64,000 bases of DNA from JACQFK01 sp036383955 (GCA_036383955.1 DASVNH010000018.1:1-64000); one strand, 5' to 3'; counted from the first letter of the stretch, positions 17,138 through 28,608 are shown. Made by a program: numbers and translations. The notes: generated by a model from the letters alone, not told the origin.

Positions 17138-17167
17138 ATTTAACAGCACCCGCCCGAGTAAAGCAAG
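17138..17167 (-). promoter_or_regulatory. Promoter of the oxoamine synthase operon
   Basis: On the minus strand TTGCTT, 18 bases, TTAAAT. The -10 box ends nine bases before the ATG at 17128, and no Shine-Dalgarno sequence is present, so the transcript is probably leaderless. Confidence 0.6.
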
Positions 17168-17208
17168 ACCCACGACCAACTGCCAAGCCCCCCCGGGGGG
17201 CGCTTGGT

Positions 17209-17214
17209 ATACTA
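17209..17214 (+). promoter_or_regulatory. -10 box of the YihY gene
   Basis: TATACT, six bases before the GTG start at 17221. A run of C and G occupies the -35 position, so no -35 box is seen. Suggests a leaderless transcript. Confidence 0.5.
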
Positions 17215-17220
17215 CGCGCC

Positions 17221-18627
17221 GTGAATCCAGGCGACGAAGGCTTCCGGGCGCGGGCGACGCGGCTCTGGAGGCGGACGAACGAATTCCTGAGCCGGGACCT
17301 CTGGGAGAGCCTGCCGGCCCCGCGGAGCCGCCGCTGGCTCTACCAGTTCCTCCGCATGGGCGTCCTGACCTGGGAAGGGCTGATGAAGACGGACGTCTTC
17401 ACCCTTTCCGCCGCGCTGACGTTCAAGGTCATCTTCTCGCTGGTGCCGTTCCTCGCGGTCATCCTCGCCTTCGTCAAGGGCTTCGGCGGGCTCGAAGGGA
17501 AGGTGAAGGATTTCCTCGTGAAGAGCCTCACGGGGTTCCTCGGGGCCGACGCCTCGAAGGCCTTCGACGGCTTCCTCACGAGCGTGAACGCGGCGGCCAT
17601 CGGCGTGGTCGGCTTCTCGGTGCTGCTCTACACGTCGCTGTCCCTGCTCGATACGGTCGAGAAGACGTTCAACACCATCTGGGGCATCAAGACGCCGCGG
17701 GCGCTCCTGCGCCGCTTCACCGTCTACTGGACCATCCTGACGGTCTCGCCCGTCGTCCTGATCGGCATGATCACCATGAAGACGTTCGTGGAGAGCCACC
17801 GGGCCTACGAATGGCTCAACCGGAGCGCCCCGTTCTTCGGCAAGGGCCTCCTCTTCGCGGGCGGCTTCGTCGTCGCCTGGATCCTCTTCACGCTCGTCTA
17901 CGTCATCATCCCCAACACCCGCGTCCGCCTGGGCGCCGCCTTCGTCGCCGCCCTGGTCTCCGGCACCGCCTGGAACATCATGACCACCGGCTACGTCTGG
18001 TACAACACCCACGTCGTCAGCAGCTACGCCTTCTACGGCTCTCTCGGCTCCATCCCCATCTTCCTCCTCTGGGTCTACCTGTCGTGGATCATCGTCCTCT
18101 TCGGCGCCGAGATGGCGTTCGCCGCCCAGCACGTCGACACCTACCGCCGCGAGCTCGAGGCCGTCAAGGTGAGCGCCGCCGACCGCGACCGCCTCGCCCT
18201 CGTCATCGTCCTGGAGGCCGTCCGCCCCTTCGAGGCCGGCTCCCCGCCGCCCACCAGCGAGGCCGTCGCCACCCGCCTTCGCGCCCCCTCCCGCGTCGTC
18301 CACGAGATCGTCTACCAGCTCATGGACCGCGGCATCCTCCGCGAGGTCAGCGCCCTCAACGCCAAGGACCCCGGCCTCGTCCCCGCCCGCGATCCGTCGG
18401 TGATGACGGCGCGCGACGTCCTCCAAGCCGTGCGGCGCTACGGCGACCGCCTGACCCTCCCGGAAGGAGACGGCGCCCCGGCGGTCTATCAGCTGGTCGA
18501 CGAGGCGGAGGAGCGCGCGACCGCCGATCTCGGCCGGGTCACGCTGAAGGAGCTGGCCGCCCGCGTCCGCCCCACGGTCCCGCCCGACGCCCCCGTCGCC
18601 CCGACGGACCGCCCGGACGAGGACTAG
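17221..18627 (+). CDS. YihY/BrkB-family membrane protein with C-terminal winged-helix region
   Basis: 468 residues. Six hydrophobic segments (about 60-330) carry the family pattern, including AALTFKVIFSLVPFLAVILAF, FNTIWGIK and the last helix SIPIFLLWVYLSWIIVLFGAEM. The C-terminal 120 residues look like a winged helix (SEAVATRLRAPSRVVHEIVYQLMDRGIL), as in several long YihY proteins. The start is set by the -10 box at 17209 to the GTG giving MNPGDEGF; a frame back to 17119 would cross the promoter. The family was once misnamed ribonuclease BN and its function is not established. Confidence 0.88.
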   Translation: MNPGDEGFRARATRLWRRTNEFLSRDLWESLPAPRSRRWLYQFLRMGVLTWEGLMKTDVFTLSAALTFKVIFSLVPFLAVILAFVKGFGGLEGKVKDFLVKSLTGFLGADASKAFDGFLTSVNAAAIGVVGFSVLLYTSLSLLDTVEKTFNTIWGIKTPRALLRRFTVYWTILTVSPVVLIGMITMKTFVESHRAYEWLNRSAPFFGKGLLFAGGFVVAWILFTLVYVIIPNTRVRLGAAFVAALVSGTAWNIMTTGYVWYNTHVVSSYAFYGSLGSIPIFLLWVYLSWIIVLFGAEMAFAAQHVDTYRRELEAVKVSAADRDRLALVIVLEAVRPFEAGSPPPTSEAVATRLRAPSRVVHEIVYQLMDRGILREVSALNAKDPGLVPARDPSVMTARDVLQAVRRYGDRLTLPEGDGAPAVYQLVDEAEERATADLGRVTLKELAARVRPTVPPDAPVAPTDRPDED

Positions 18628-18642
18628 TGTCGCGTGAAGCTC

Positions 18643-18996
18643 ATGTGGTGCTGGCGCTGCGAGGCCGTCATGCCCATGCTGGACGAGATCGAATTCGTGG
18701 CGATCCATAGGGTTTTCGAGAAATGCTGGGAAGAGATCAAGCTAGCCATCCGGTCAGGCGGGATGAGCGCGGAAGACCGGGACGCCCGCTTCGTTCCTCT
18801 CTTCGATGAGTATGAGCGAATGACGGGCTCGCGTATCACCAACCCGAACGTGATCCATCATCATCGGATCTCGCTGTACGGGCCGCCGTGCGGGACGTGT
18901 GGAAAGCCCTTGAGGACCTCGCGGGCATCCTTTTGCGCGGCTTGCGGCGCTACGGTGCCGACGCCTTCTCCAGCAGCGGGTCGACCTTCGGCTTGA
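18643..18996 (+). CDS. Small conserved zinc-ribbon protein, atypical composition
   Basis: 117 residues. Two cysteine pairs are seen at each end: MWCWRCEAVMPMLDE at the start, and CGTCGKPLRTSRASFCAACG near the end. The centre contains IEFVAIHRVFEKCW and HHHRISLYGPPC, a wording I associate with a small uncharacterised family. Start at the ATG for MWCWRC; a GTG at 18634 is possible. Base composition from 18680 to 18880 is clearly lower in GC than the neighbours, which points to recent transfer. It overlaps the end of the convergent TPR gene by 47 bases. Confidence 0.65.
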   Translation: MWCWRCEAVMPMLDEIEFVAIHRVFEKCWEEIKLAIRSGGMSAEDRDARFVPLFDEYERMTGSRITNPNVIHHHRISLYGPPCGTCGKPLRTSRASFCAACGATVPTPSPAAGRPSA

Positions 18997-20713
18997 GGTC
19001 GGGGCGCTTCTCGAGCGCGCGCTTGAAGTCTTCCGCCGCGGCGGCCTTGTCGCCGGCGGCGAGCGCGGCGCGGCCGCGGAGCAGATAGGCCTCGGCCAGC
19101 TCCGGATCGCCCTTCACGGCCGTGTCGGCCTCGGCGCGCGCCGCCGCCGTCTCGCCCTTCTCGAGCAGGATCTCCGCCCGCAGCAGGGCGGCGCGGGCCG
19201 TCGGGGCCGCCAGCTCGACGGCCTTCAGCGCGTCGTCGAGGCGCTTCGCGGAGAACAGGATGCGCGCCTTGTCCAGGCGGGCCCCGGCGTCGTTGGGATC
19301 GGCGGAGAGGAGGGCGTCGAGGTCCGCCAGCGCGTCGTCCCAGCGGCCGGCGCGGGCGCGGGAGGCGGAGCGCAGCCGCAGGGTCGAGCTTCGGCGCGGG
19401 CCGTCGGCCTTCTCGAGCACGGCCGAGAATTCCGCGTCCGCCTCGGCGGCGCGGCCCGACGCCTCGAGGATCTCGGCGCGGAGAAGGCGGGCGTCGACGG
19501 CGTCCGGCGCGACGGCGACGATCTGGGCCAGGTCCTTTTCGGCGGCCTCGAGCTTCCGCTGGGCGATCCAGGCGCGGGCGCGGAGGAGGCGGCGCTGGGG
19601 GTCGCGGGGATCGGCGTCGACGGCCGCGGTGAGCGCGGCGGCGGCGGCGTCGAGCGCCTCGGCGTCGGTCCGGCCGGAGCGCTGCCAGTGCTCGAGGGAG
19701 GCGACGCCGAGGCGGTACTGGACCTCGGCGAGGCTGGGCCGGAGGCGGGCGCAGGCGGCGAAATCGGCCCGCGCGTCGGCGAAGCGGCCGTCGTCGAAGA
19801 GCAGCGTGCCCCGGACGTAGTAGGCCTCGATGAAATGCTCGCTGGCCTGCAGGGCGGTGGTGAGGGCGGCGATGGCGTCGCTCCGGCGACCCAGCGCCGC
19901 GAGCACGAGGCCCAGCCAGGCGTGCGGGTCGGCGACGGCCGGGGCCAGGCGGGCGGCCTCCTCGAGGGACTTGAGCGCCTCGTCGGGCTTCTTCCGCTCC
20001 CAGTGGCTCAGGCCTTCCAGATAGGAGGGGAGCCATTCGGTGGCGTCCCACTCCCGGGCCGCGCGGGCGGCGGTGGGCACGGCGGAATGGTCGTCGACGG
20101 CGTACGCCACGCAGACGGTGCAGAGGGAGACGCGTTTGCGGTCGGAGGCGAATTTGAAGACCGGGTCGACGGCCTGAAAGCGGCGGAGGGGCTCGGAGGC
20201 CTGGGAGGCGAGGGTTTCGGGGGGCGCGCCGGAGAGCTTGAAGCCGGCGAGCCGGGCGCGGGCGTAGACGCGGGTGCCGAGGAGGCCCAGGTGGAAGCGC
20301 GCGGGGGATTCGGGGTGCAGCTCGATGGCCTTGGCGTAGGCCTCGCGGGCCTCGTCGAAGTTGTAGTCGAGCTCCAGGGCGCGTCCCTGGAGGCGGAAGG
20401 CCTCCTCCGAGGTGGGCCCGAACTCGAGGGCCTTGTCGGTGGCGTCCAGGGCGAGCTGGACGAAGTCGCGGATTTCGTCACGCCGGAGCTCCTCGGGCCC
20501 CGGCAGCCGGAGGTAGCGCTCGGTGCGCTCGATGATTTCGCGGGCCTGCTCGAGGTGGGGGAGGGCGAGCGCCGCGTTCTTCTTCTCCCGCGCCAGCCGC
20601 GAGCGCTCCTTCTGGTTCCTCAGGAAGAAGGTCGTGCTGATGATCGAGAGGATCAGCAGCGCGGGCGCCAGAGAGGCCAGGATCTTGTACTTCGCGGGCA
20701 GCGGAAGCGTCAT
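18950..20713 (-). CDS. Membrane-anchored TPR-repeat protein
   Basis: 587 residues. One N-terminal membrane helix (ILASLAPALLILSIISTTFFL) leaves the remainder, an array of about a dozen tetratricopeptide repeats (for example AEAYLLRGRAALAAGDKAAAAEDFKRAL), probably outside the cytoplasm. No catalytic domain. Start ATG lies 10 bases after a TATAAT on the minus strand. It is divergent from uvrA, with which it shares the -35 region. Probably a protein-protein scaffold. Confidence 0.85.
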   Translation of the reverse strand: MTLPLPAKYKILASLAPALLILSIISTTFFLRNQKERSRLAREKKNAALALPHLEQAREIIERTERYLRLPGPEELRRDEIRDFVQLALDATDKALEFGPTSEEAFRLQGRALELDYNFDEAREAYAKAIELHPESPARFHLGLLGTRVYARARLAGFKLSGAPPETLASQASEPLRRFQAVDPVFKFASDRKRVSLCTVCVAYAVDDHSAVPTAARAAREWDATEWLPSYLEGLSHWERKKPDEALKSLEEAARLAPAVADPHAWLGLVLAALGRRSDAIAALTTALQASEHFIEAYYVRGTLLFDDGRFADARADFAACARLRPSLAEVQYRLGVASLEHWQRSGRTDAEALDAAAAALTAAVDADPRDPQRRLLRARAWIAQRKLEAAEKDLAQIVAVAPDAVDARLLRAEILEASGRAAEADAEFSAVLEKADGPRRSSTLRLRSASRARAGRWDDALADLDALLSADPNDAGARLDKARILFSAKRLDDALKAVELAAPTARAALLRAEILLEKGETAAARAEADTAVKGDPELAEAYLLRGRAALAAGDKAAAAEDFKRALEKRPDLKPKVDPLLEKASAP

Positions 20714-20723
20714 ATGCGGGCCG

Positions 20724-20752
20724 ATTATAACTTCCCAACGGACCGCGTTGAA
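20724..20752 (-). promoter_or_regulatory. Promoter of the TPR gene
   Basis: Minus strand TTCAAC, 17 bases, TATAAT. The -10 box ends 10 bases before the ATG at 20713. Its -35 overlaps the -35 of the divergent uvrA promoter. Confidence 0.6.
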
Positions 20753-20776
20753 AAAGGTTCGAGAGCAGGCTACAAT
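20748..20776 (+). promoter_or_regulatory. Promoter of uvrA
   Basis: TTGAAA, 17 bases, TACAAT: close to the sigma-70 consensus. The -10 box ends 14 bases before the uvrA ATG and there is no Shine-Dalgarno sequence, so the leader would be about 7 bases. Confidence 0.75.
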
Positions 20777-20790
20777 CGCCGTCCCTCCCT

Positions 20791-23600
<2,810 letters not shown>

Positions 23601-23604
<4 letters not shown>

Positions 23605-24059
23605 TCTCCATCGCCAACGAGCAGCGCCGGGTGCCGATCCCGGAGGCCGACGTCCGCCGCGTCGCCCGCCGCCTGCTGAAGGGGAAGAGCCTGTCGATCG
23701 CCTTCGTGACGGACGCCGCCATCCGCCGCGTCAACCGGCGCTTTCTCGGGCACGACTGGGCGACGGACGTGATCTCGTTCCCGCTGGGCACCGACCTCCT
23801 GGGCGAACTGGTGATCTCGGCGCCGTATGCCCGCGCGGAAGCGAGGAAGCGGGGGATCTCCGAGAAGGAAGAGCTGCTGCGCTACGTCATCCACGGGATC
23901 CTGCATCTCCAGGGCTACGACGACCACGCCCCCGCGGACCGGAAAAGGATGTGGGCGCGCCAGGAGCGCGAGGTGGAACGAGAATCCGGAATCCGGAATC
24001 CGGAAGCCAGGGGAAGCCGGAAGTCGAGAATCCGGAAGCCGGGGAATCGGAAAACCTGA
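23601..24059 (+). CDS. ybeY: Endoribonuclease YbeY with a repeat-encoded tail
   Basis: YbeY is a metal-dependent RNase for 16S rRNA 3'-end maturation and ribosome quality control. The zinc motif HGILHLQGYDDH is near residue 98, and DVISFPLG is also conserved. Start overlaps the uvrA stop. The body of the protein ends at about residue 125 (ARQEREVERE). The last 27 residues, SGIRNPEARGSRKSRIRKP and following, are the translation of the left heptamer array of element C, so the native C-terminus has been replaced or extended. Confidence 0.93.
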
Positions 24060-24600
24060 GGTTTTCTTTTCGGTTCGGTCGGATTTCGCGACGACTTTTT
24101 CGGGGTTTTCGCCACTAGGGGCGGCGGGGAATAGGCCCCGCCTCAGGAGGCGACGGCCATGAAGACGACTTCATTCACGCAGCTCAACGTCTGGCAGACG
24201 GCGCATCGGGTCGCCGTGGCGATTTACAAGCTCACCCGAGGCTACCCGGCGGACGAGCGCTACGGGCTCAGCTCGCAGATGCGTCGCGCGGCGGTCTCGG
24301 TGCCGGCGATCATCGCGGAGGGATTCGCGCGTCGGACGCCGAAAGACAAAGGGCGCTTTTACCTCATCGCGCGCTCTTCCGCCGAAGAGCTGAAGTACTT
24401 CCTGATCCTCTCCCGCGATCTCGCCTACGCGAGCCCGGAGCCCCTGGAAAGCCTGGCGCGTGACCTGGAAAGCGTCTGCCGGATGCTCCATCGCCTCCTG
24501 GAAGTCAACGGAGCCCCGGATGACCTGTAAGCCCTCCGTCGTCCCTGGCTTCCGGCTTCTGGCTTCCCCTGGCTTCCGGATTCCGGATTCTGGATTCCTC
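23980..24600 (+). mobile_element. Terminal-inverted-repeat unit C carrying a four-helix-bundle gene
   Basis: The left array (from 23980) and right array (24538-24600) consist of heptamers GAATCCG / GAATCCA / GAAGCCA and are reverse complements over about 45 bases, including the non-heptamer insert GCCAGGGGAAGCC. Inside are a leader box (about 24078-24124) almost identical to that of unit B, a hairpin GCGGGG/CCCCGC, AGGAGG, and the gene at 24159. The left array lies in the end of ybeY. The right end directly precedes the promoter region of the next gene. Confidence 0.6.
24159..24530 (+). CDS. Four-helix-bundle protein (S23 / bAvd-like family), second copy
   Basis: 123 residues starting MKTTSFTQLNVWQTAHR, with AGGAGG nine bases upstream. 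Core QMRRAAVSVPAIIAEGF matches the copy at 13885; identity is roughly half over the whole length and the helices align without gaps until the C-terminus. Predicted as four amphipathic helices. No reverse transcriptase, variable repeat or rRNA gene is near. The gene lies between complementary heptamer arrays, so its transcript could fold with the gene in the loop. Confidence 0.9.
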   Translation: MKTTSFTQLNVWQTAHRVAVAIYKLTRGYPADERYGLSSQMRRAAVSVPAIIAEGFARRTPKDKGRFYLIARSSAEELKYFLILSRDLAYASPEPLESLARDLESVCRMLHRLLEVNGAPDDL

Positions 24601-24641
24601 AACAAGGGGTGCTAGAATAGGGCTTACCGGAGGAAAACTGA

Positions 24642-26174
24642 ATGCTCCTGGAATGCGGCTGCGGGAAGATGTATCGCGTTCGCGACGGCGCGACGAACCC
24701 TCCCAAGAACTGTCCCGCGTGCGGCGGCCCCCTGAAGGCCTCCGGCGGGGCGGCGGCGGCCGTCGCTCCCCCGCCCGCCGCTCCGGCGGCGGATCCGCGG
24801 GCCAAGGACCTGGAAGCCAAGCTGCAGGCCCTCGAAAAGGAGCAGGCCTCGGCGCGCGCGGCCGTCGAGCTGAAGGAAAAGGAGCTCCACGAGGCTCAGT
24901 CCAGCATCGCCCGCCTCGGGGTCGACCTCGAGAAGGCCCAGCACGCGTACAAGGAAGCCCTGCTGAAGAAAGACGCCGAGCTCGCCGAGCGCGCGGCCCA
25001 GGCGACCAAGCTGATCCTCTCCAAGGACGAAGCCCTCCGCGAGGCCCGCGAGAAAATCGAAAGCCTCGAGTCCCAGGGCGGCTCGTCCGACAAGCTGGCG
25101 GGCGTCGAGCAGGAGCTCGCCGAGTCCCGCCGGGGCAAGGAGGAGATGGCCGGGGAGCTCGCCCAGATCGAGGCCACCTACAAGGACGCCCTGAAGAACA
25201 AGGAGAAGGAGGTCGCCGACCTCCAGGCGCAGCTCAGCGCCGCGGTCCCGAAGAACGCCAGCACCCCCGAGGGGCAGCGCTTCCAGGCGCGGATCGCCAG
25301 CCTCGAAAGGATCGTCCAGGACGGCGAGCAGCGCTACCGGGCGCTGCAGAAGGAAATCGACACCCTCCGCGGCAGCGGCGACGATGCCGTAGACGCCCGC
25401 AAGGAAGTGGCGGACGCCGTGAAAACCGTGGCGGAGCGCGACGCCCGGGTCCGCGAGCTCGAAACCAAGCTGCGGGAGATGCAGGACGAGGTCGACCAGG
25501 CGCGGGCGAAGTCGGCCGGCGCGACGTCCTCCTCCTCCCCGTCCCCGATCTCGGCCGAGGCGGCCACGCGCCTCGGCGAGGTGCGCTATCTCTCGTCGGA
25601 TCTCGACAAGGGGCTGGCGAGCATCTCGACGGCCCTGAACGGGCTCGTCAGCCGGGTCCGCCGCCTCAACGAGACGCTGCAGGACATCCCCGAGGCCCCG
25701 CCGCCGGCGGCCGGGAAGTCGAGCGGCACGCACCAGGCCGTGGCTCCGGCCGAGAAGTCGAGCGGCACGAAAAGGCTGATGCGGCCGTCCGGGAAGTCGA
25801 GCGGCATGCACAAGGCGGTGCCGCCGCCTCCCCCGGAGCCGGAATTCAAGGCGGAGCCGGAAGCGGTGCCGCTGGTCGAGCCGCCGCCGGCCGAGCCGGA
25901 CGCGCCGCCGGATCTGCCCGCGACGGAGGCCGAGGAGCCGACGCCGGTCGACGCGGTGCCGGCGCTGGAGTCGTTCGACGCTCCCGAGGACGCTCCCTCC
26001 GCGCTGCCGACGGACGAGACCCTGCTGGACATGGGCGGGGTGCAGCGGCCGCCGAAGGTCGAGGAGGGGGAGGTCGTCGAAGGCGAACCGGCGGAAGAGC
26101 CGGAAGCCGAGCGGCCGAAGAAGGGCTTCTTCGGCAAGCTGTTCGGGAAGAAGAAGCCGAAGCCGGCGCTGTGA
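24642..26174 (+). CDS. Zinc-ribbon, coiled-coil protein with disordered C-terminus
   Basis: 510 residues. An N-terminal zinc ribbon (CGCGKMYRV ... CPACGGPL, about 5-32) is followed by a long coiled coil (about 50-310), then a low-complexity proline and acidic tail. The tail holds three near repeats of GKSSGTH / EKSSGTK / GKSSGMH (about 345-390) and ends in a basic GFFGKLFGKKKPKPAL. A TAGAAT box at 24613 and GGAGG at 24630 precede the ATG. The repeated KSSG motifs could be modification or binding sites; function unknown. Confidence 0.75.
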   Translation: MLLECGCGKMYRVRDGATNPPKNCPACGGPLKASGGAAAAVAPPPAAPAADPRAKDLEAKLQALEKEQASARAAVELKEKELHEAQSSIARLGVDLEKAQHAYKEALLKKDAELAERAAQATKLILSKDEALREAREKIESLESQGGSSDKLAGVEQELAESRRGKEEMAGELAQIEATYKDALKNKEKEVADLQAQLSAAVPKNASTPEGQRFQARIASLERIVQDGEQRYRALQKEIDTLRGSGDDAVDARKEVADAVKTVAERDARVRELETKLREMQDEVDQARAKSAGATSSSSPSPISAEAATRLGEVRYLSSDLDKGLASISTALNGLVSRVRRLNETLQDIPEAPPPAAGKSSGTHQAVAPAEKSSGTKRLMRPSGKSSGMHKAVPPPPPEPEFKAEPEAVPLVEPPPAEPDAPPDLPATEAEEPTPVDAVPALESFDAPEDAPSALPTDETLLDMGGVQRPPKVEEGEVVEGEPAEEPEAERPKKGFFGKLFGKKKPKPAL

Positions 26175-26192
26175 TCGCGCGGGCGATCGAAC

Positions 26193-26221
26193 TTGACCGC
26201 CCCCACCCCCCTGGCTAAGAT
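26193..26221 (+). promoter_or_regulatory. Promoter of plsC-rpsA
   Basis: TTGACC, 17 bases, TAAGAT. Ends 21 bases before the plsC ATG. This promoter probably also serves ribosomal protein S1. Confidence 0.65.
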
Positions 26222-26242
26222 ACTCCCCGCTCTTGGGTCCAC

Positions 26243-26863
26243 ATGACGCGCTGGTGGTGGCAGTTGAGCCAGTGGGCGACCCGTCTCGGAGGGTCGCTTT
26301 TCTGGGATCTCCGGGTCTCCGGCCTGGAGAACATCCCGCGGGTAGGCGGATGCCTGCTCGCGGCCAACCACCAGAGCTATCTGGACCCGCCGTTGGTGGC
26401 CAGCGTTCTCCCGAGAGAGATGCACTTCATGGCCCGGCGGTCGCTCTTTAGAAACCCGGTATTTCGGGCCCTAATCGTCCGCTACAACGCATTCGCCATC
26501 GACAGGGACAGGGCGGACGTAAAGGGGGTGAAATCCGCCATCGAGAGGCTCGAAGCCGGGAATATCCTTCTGGTGTTTCCAGAGGGAACTAGGACCCGGG
26601 ACGGCTCCGTCGGCCCTATGAAGGCCGGCATCGGCGTATTGGCCGAGCGCGCCGCCGTCCCCATAGTCCCGGTCCTCATCGCGGGCGCGCACAAGGTGTG
26701 GCCGAAAGGCCGGCTGTTCCCGGGCTTGGGGTCCATCCGGATGTCGTTCGGGAAGCCGATCCTCGCGGTCGATGGAAACGATGAACGAAACTTGGGCGAG
26801 CGCCTCCGTGAGGCGCTGAACGCCCTTAAAAGGGAGCTCAAAGGATGTCGAATCGCAAACTGA
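26243..26863 (+). CDS. plsC: 1-acyl-sn-glycerol-3-phosphate acyltransferase family protein
   Basis: 206 residues. Transfers an acyl chain to lysophosphatidate in phospholipid synthesis. Acyltransferase motif I is NHQSYLDPP (NHx4D), motif III is FPEGTRTRDG, and VPIVPVLIAG matches motif IV. Starts MTRWWWQLSQW, a probable membrane-surface helix. Its 3' end overlaps the rpsA start by 19 bases. Base composition is lower in GC than the genes around it. plsC next to rpsA is a common arrangement. Confidence 0.9.
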   Translation: MTRWWWQLSQWATRLGGSLFWDLRVSGLENIPRVGGCLLAANHQSYLDPPLVASVLPREMHFMARRSLFRNPVFRALIVRYNAFAIDRDRADVKGVKSAIERLEAGNILLVFPEGTRTRDGSVGPMKAGIGVLAERAAVPIVPVLIAGAHKVWPKGRLFPGLGSIRMSFGKPILAVDGNDERNLGERLREALNALKRELKGCRIAN

Positions 26864-28548
26864 TCCGGGAGGTGAGCCTTCCGGAGTCCGAGGTCGAGCG
26901 CCTGTCGGGCGAGCTGCTCTCCGAATCGGGCAAGAGCGTCGCCCAGGTCGACACGGAGATCGAGAAGTTCTACACCGACTCGGTGAAGAACTTCACGGCG
27001 GACACCATCATCCCCGGCCGGATCCTCAACGTCGTCGGCGACGACGTCCTCGTGGACATCGGCTACAAGTCCGAAGGCGTCGTGCCGAAGACCGATTTCG
27101 TCCGCCAGGACGACATCGTGGTCAACAAGGAGATCGAGGTCTTCCTCGAATCCGTCGAGGACGAGGCGGGCGTCATCGCCCTCTCCAAGCAGAAGGCCGA
27201 CAAGATCCGCGGCTGGGAGCGCATCATCACGTCCAACAAGGAAGGCGACGTCGTCCACGGCCGGGTCGTCCGCAAGATCAAGGGCGGCCTCCTGGTGGAC
27301 GTCGGCGTCCCCGTCTTCCTGCCGGCGTCGCAGGTCGACGTCCGCCGCGTCGAGGACATCGGCGAGTTCCTGCACAAGACCATCGAGTGCAAGATCCTCA
27401 AGATCGACGAGAAGCGGATGAACATCATCGTCTCGCGCCGCAAGCTCCTCGAGGAGCAGCGCGCCGAGGCGAAGAGCAAGCTGCTCGGCGAGATCAGCGA
27501 GGGCGACATCCGCGACGGCGTGGTCAAGAACATCGCCGACTTCGGCGCGTTCGTCGACCTCGGCGGCATCGACGGCCTGCTGCACATCACCGACATGTCG
27601 TGGGGCCGCATCAACCATCCCACGGAGATCGTGAAGCTGGAGCAGCCCATCAAGGTGAAGGTCCTCAAGGTGGACCGCGTCACCGAGCGCATCGCGCTCG
27701 GCCTGAAGCAGCTGCAGCCCAACCCCTGGGAGCGCGTGGTCTCCAAGTACACCGTCGGCCAGCGCGTCCAGGGCAAGGTCGTCAACCTCATGCCCTACGG
27801 CGCGTTCGTCGAGCTGGAGCCCGGCATCGAGGGCCTGGTCCACATCAGCGAGATGTCCTGGACCAAGCGCATCAACCACCCGTCCGAGGTCCTGGCGCCC
27901 GGCCAGCAGGTCGAGGTGGCCATCCTCGCCGTCGACACCGACAAGCAGGAGCTTTCGCTCGGCCTCAAGCAGACCGAGGCGAACCCCTGGGACAAGGTGG
28001 ACGAGAAGTACAAGGCCGACATGCGCGTGAAGGGCAAGGTCCGCAACACCACGAGCTACGGCGCGTTCATCGAGCTCGAGGACGGCATCGACGGCCTCCT
28101 GCACATCAACGACATGTCCTGGACCAAGAAGGTCGTGCATCCGAACGAAGTGGTGAAGAAGGGCGACGTGGTCGACGTCCAGATCATCACGGTCGACAAG
28201 GAGAAGAAGCGGATCGCGCTCGGGCTCAAGCAGCTGCTCGAGAATCCGTGGAGCACGACGATTCCGATCCGCTACGCGATCGGCAACATCGTCTCGGGCA
28301 AGGTGACGAAGCTCGTCAGCTTCGGCGCGTTCGTCGAGCTCGAGAGGGACCTGGAGGGCCTGCTCCACATCTCGAAGATGGAGGCGACGCCCGAGCAGCA
28401 GCTCGGACCGGGCGACATCGTCGAGGTGAAGGTGGTCAAGCTGGAATCGGCCGAAGGCAAGATCGGCCTGCAGTTCAGCAAGATCCTCGAGAAGGCCAAG
28501 ATCAAGGAAGTCCCGCCCGGCGCGCCGCCGGCGGCTCCGACGGTCTAA
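26845..28548 (+). CDS. rpsA: 30S ribosomal protein S1
   Basis: 567 residues with six S1 RNA-binding domains, beginning at about residues 52, 137, 220, 305, 390 and 475. Domains 3-6 carry the strong form G-x-V-x-x-x-x-x-x-G-A-F-V-x-L followed by GLLHI or GLVHI and MSW. S1 brings mRNA to the ribosome, which matters here because many genes appear leaderless or lack a Shine-Dalgarno site. Starts inside plsC and ends at a strong terminator. Confidence 0.96.
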   Translation: MSNRKLIREVSLPESEVERLSGELLSESGKSVAQVDTEIEKFYTDSVKNFTADTIIPGRILNVVGDDVLVDIGYKSEGVVPKTDFVRQDDIVVNKEIEVFLESVEDEAGVIALSKQKADKIRGWERIITSNKEGDVVHGRVVRKIKGGLLVDVGVPVFLPASQVDVRRVEDIGEFLHKTIECKILKIDEKRMNIIVSRRKLLEEQRAEAKSKLLGEISEGDIRDGVVKNIADFGAFVDLGGIDGLLHITDMSWGRINHPTEIVKLEQPIKVKVLKVDRVTERIALGLKQLQPNPWERVVSKYTVGQRVQGKVVNLMPYGAFVELEPGIEGLVHISEMSWTKRINHPSEVLAPGQQVEVAILAVDTDKQELSLGLKQTEANPWDKVDEKYKADMRVKGKVRNTTSYGAFIELEDGIDGLLHINDMSWTKKVVHPNEVVKKGDVVDVQIITVDKEKKRIALGLKQLLENPWSTTIPIRYAIGNIVSGKVTKLVSFGAFVELERDLEGLLHISKMEATPEQQLGPGDIVEVKVVKLESAEGKIGLQFSKILEKAKIKEVPPGAPPAAPTV

Positions 28549-28563
28549 GCACCGCGATTCCGA

Positions 28564-28597
28564 AGAACCCCGGCGGGGAAGCCCGCCGGGGTTTTTC
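28564..28597 (+). terminator. Rho-independent terminator of rpsA
   Basis: Perfect 10-bp stem CCCCGGCGGG / CCCGCCGGGG with loop GAAG, followed by TTTTT. The clearest terminator in the window. Confidence 0.9.
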
Positions 28598-28608
28598 ATT
28601 TATCCGTG

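Noticed and set aside
17119..17220. N-terminal extension of YihY from the ATG at 17119
   Set aside because: It would run across the promoter and start region of the divergent oxoamine synthase and its own -10 box; the GTG at 17221 fits better.
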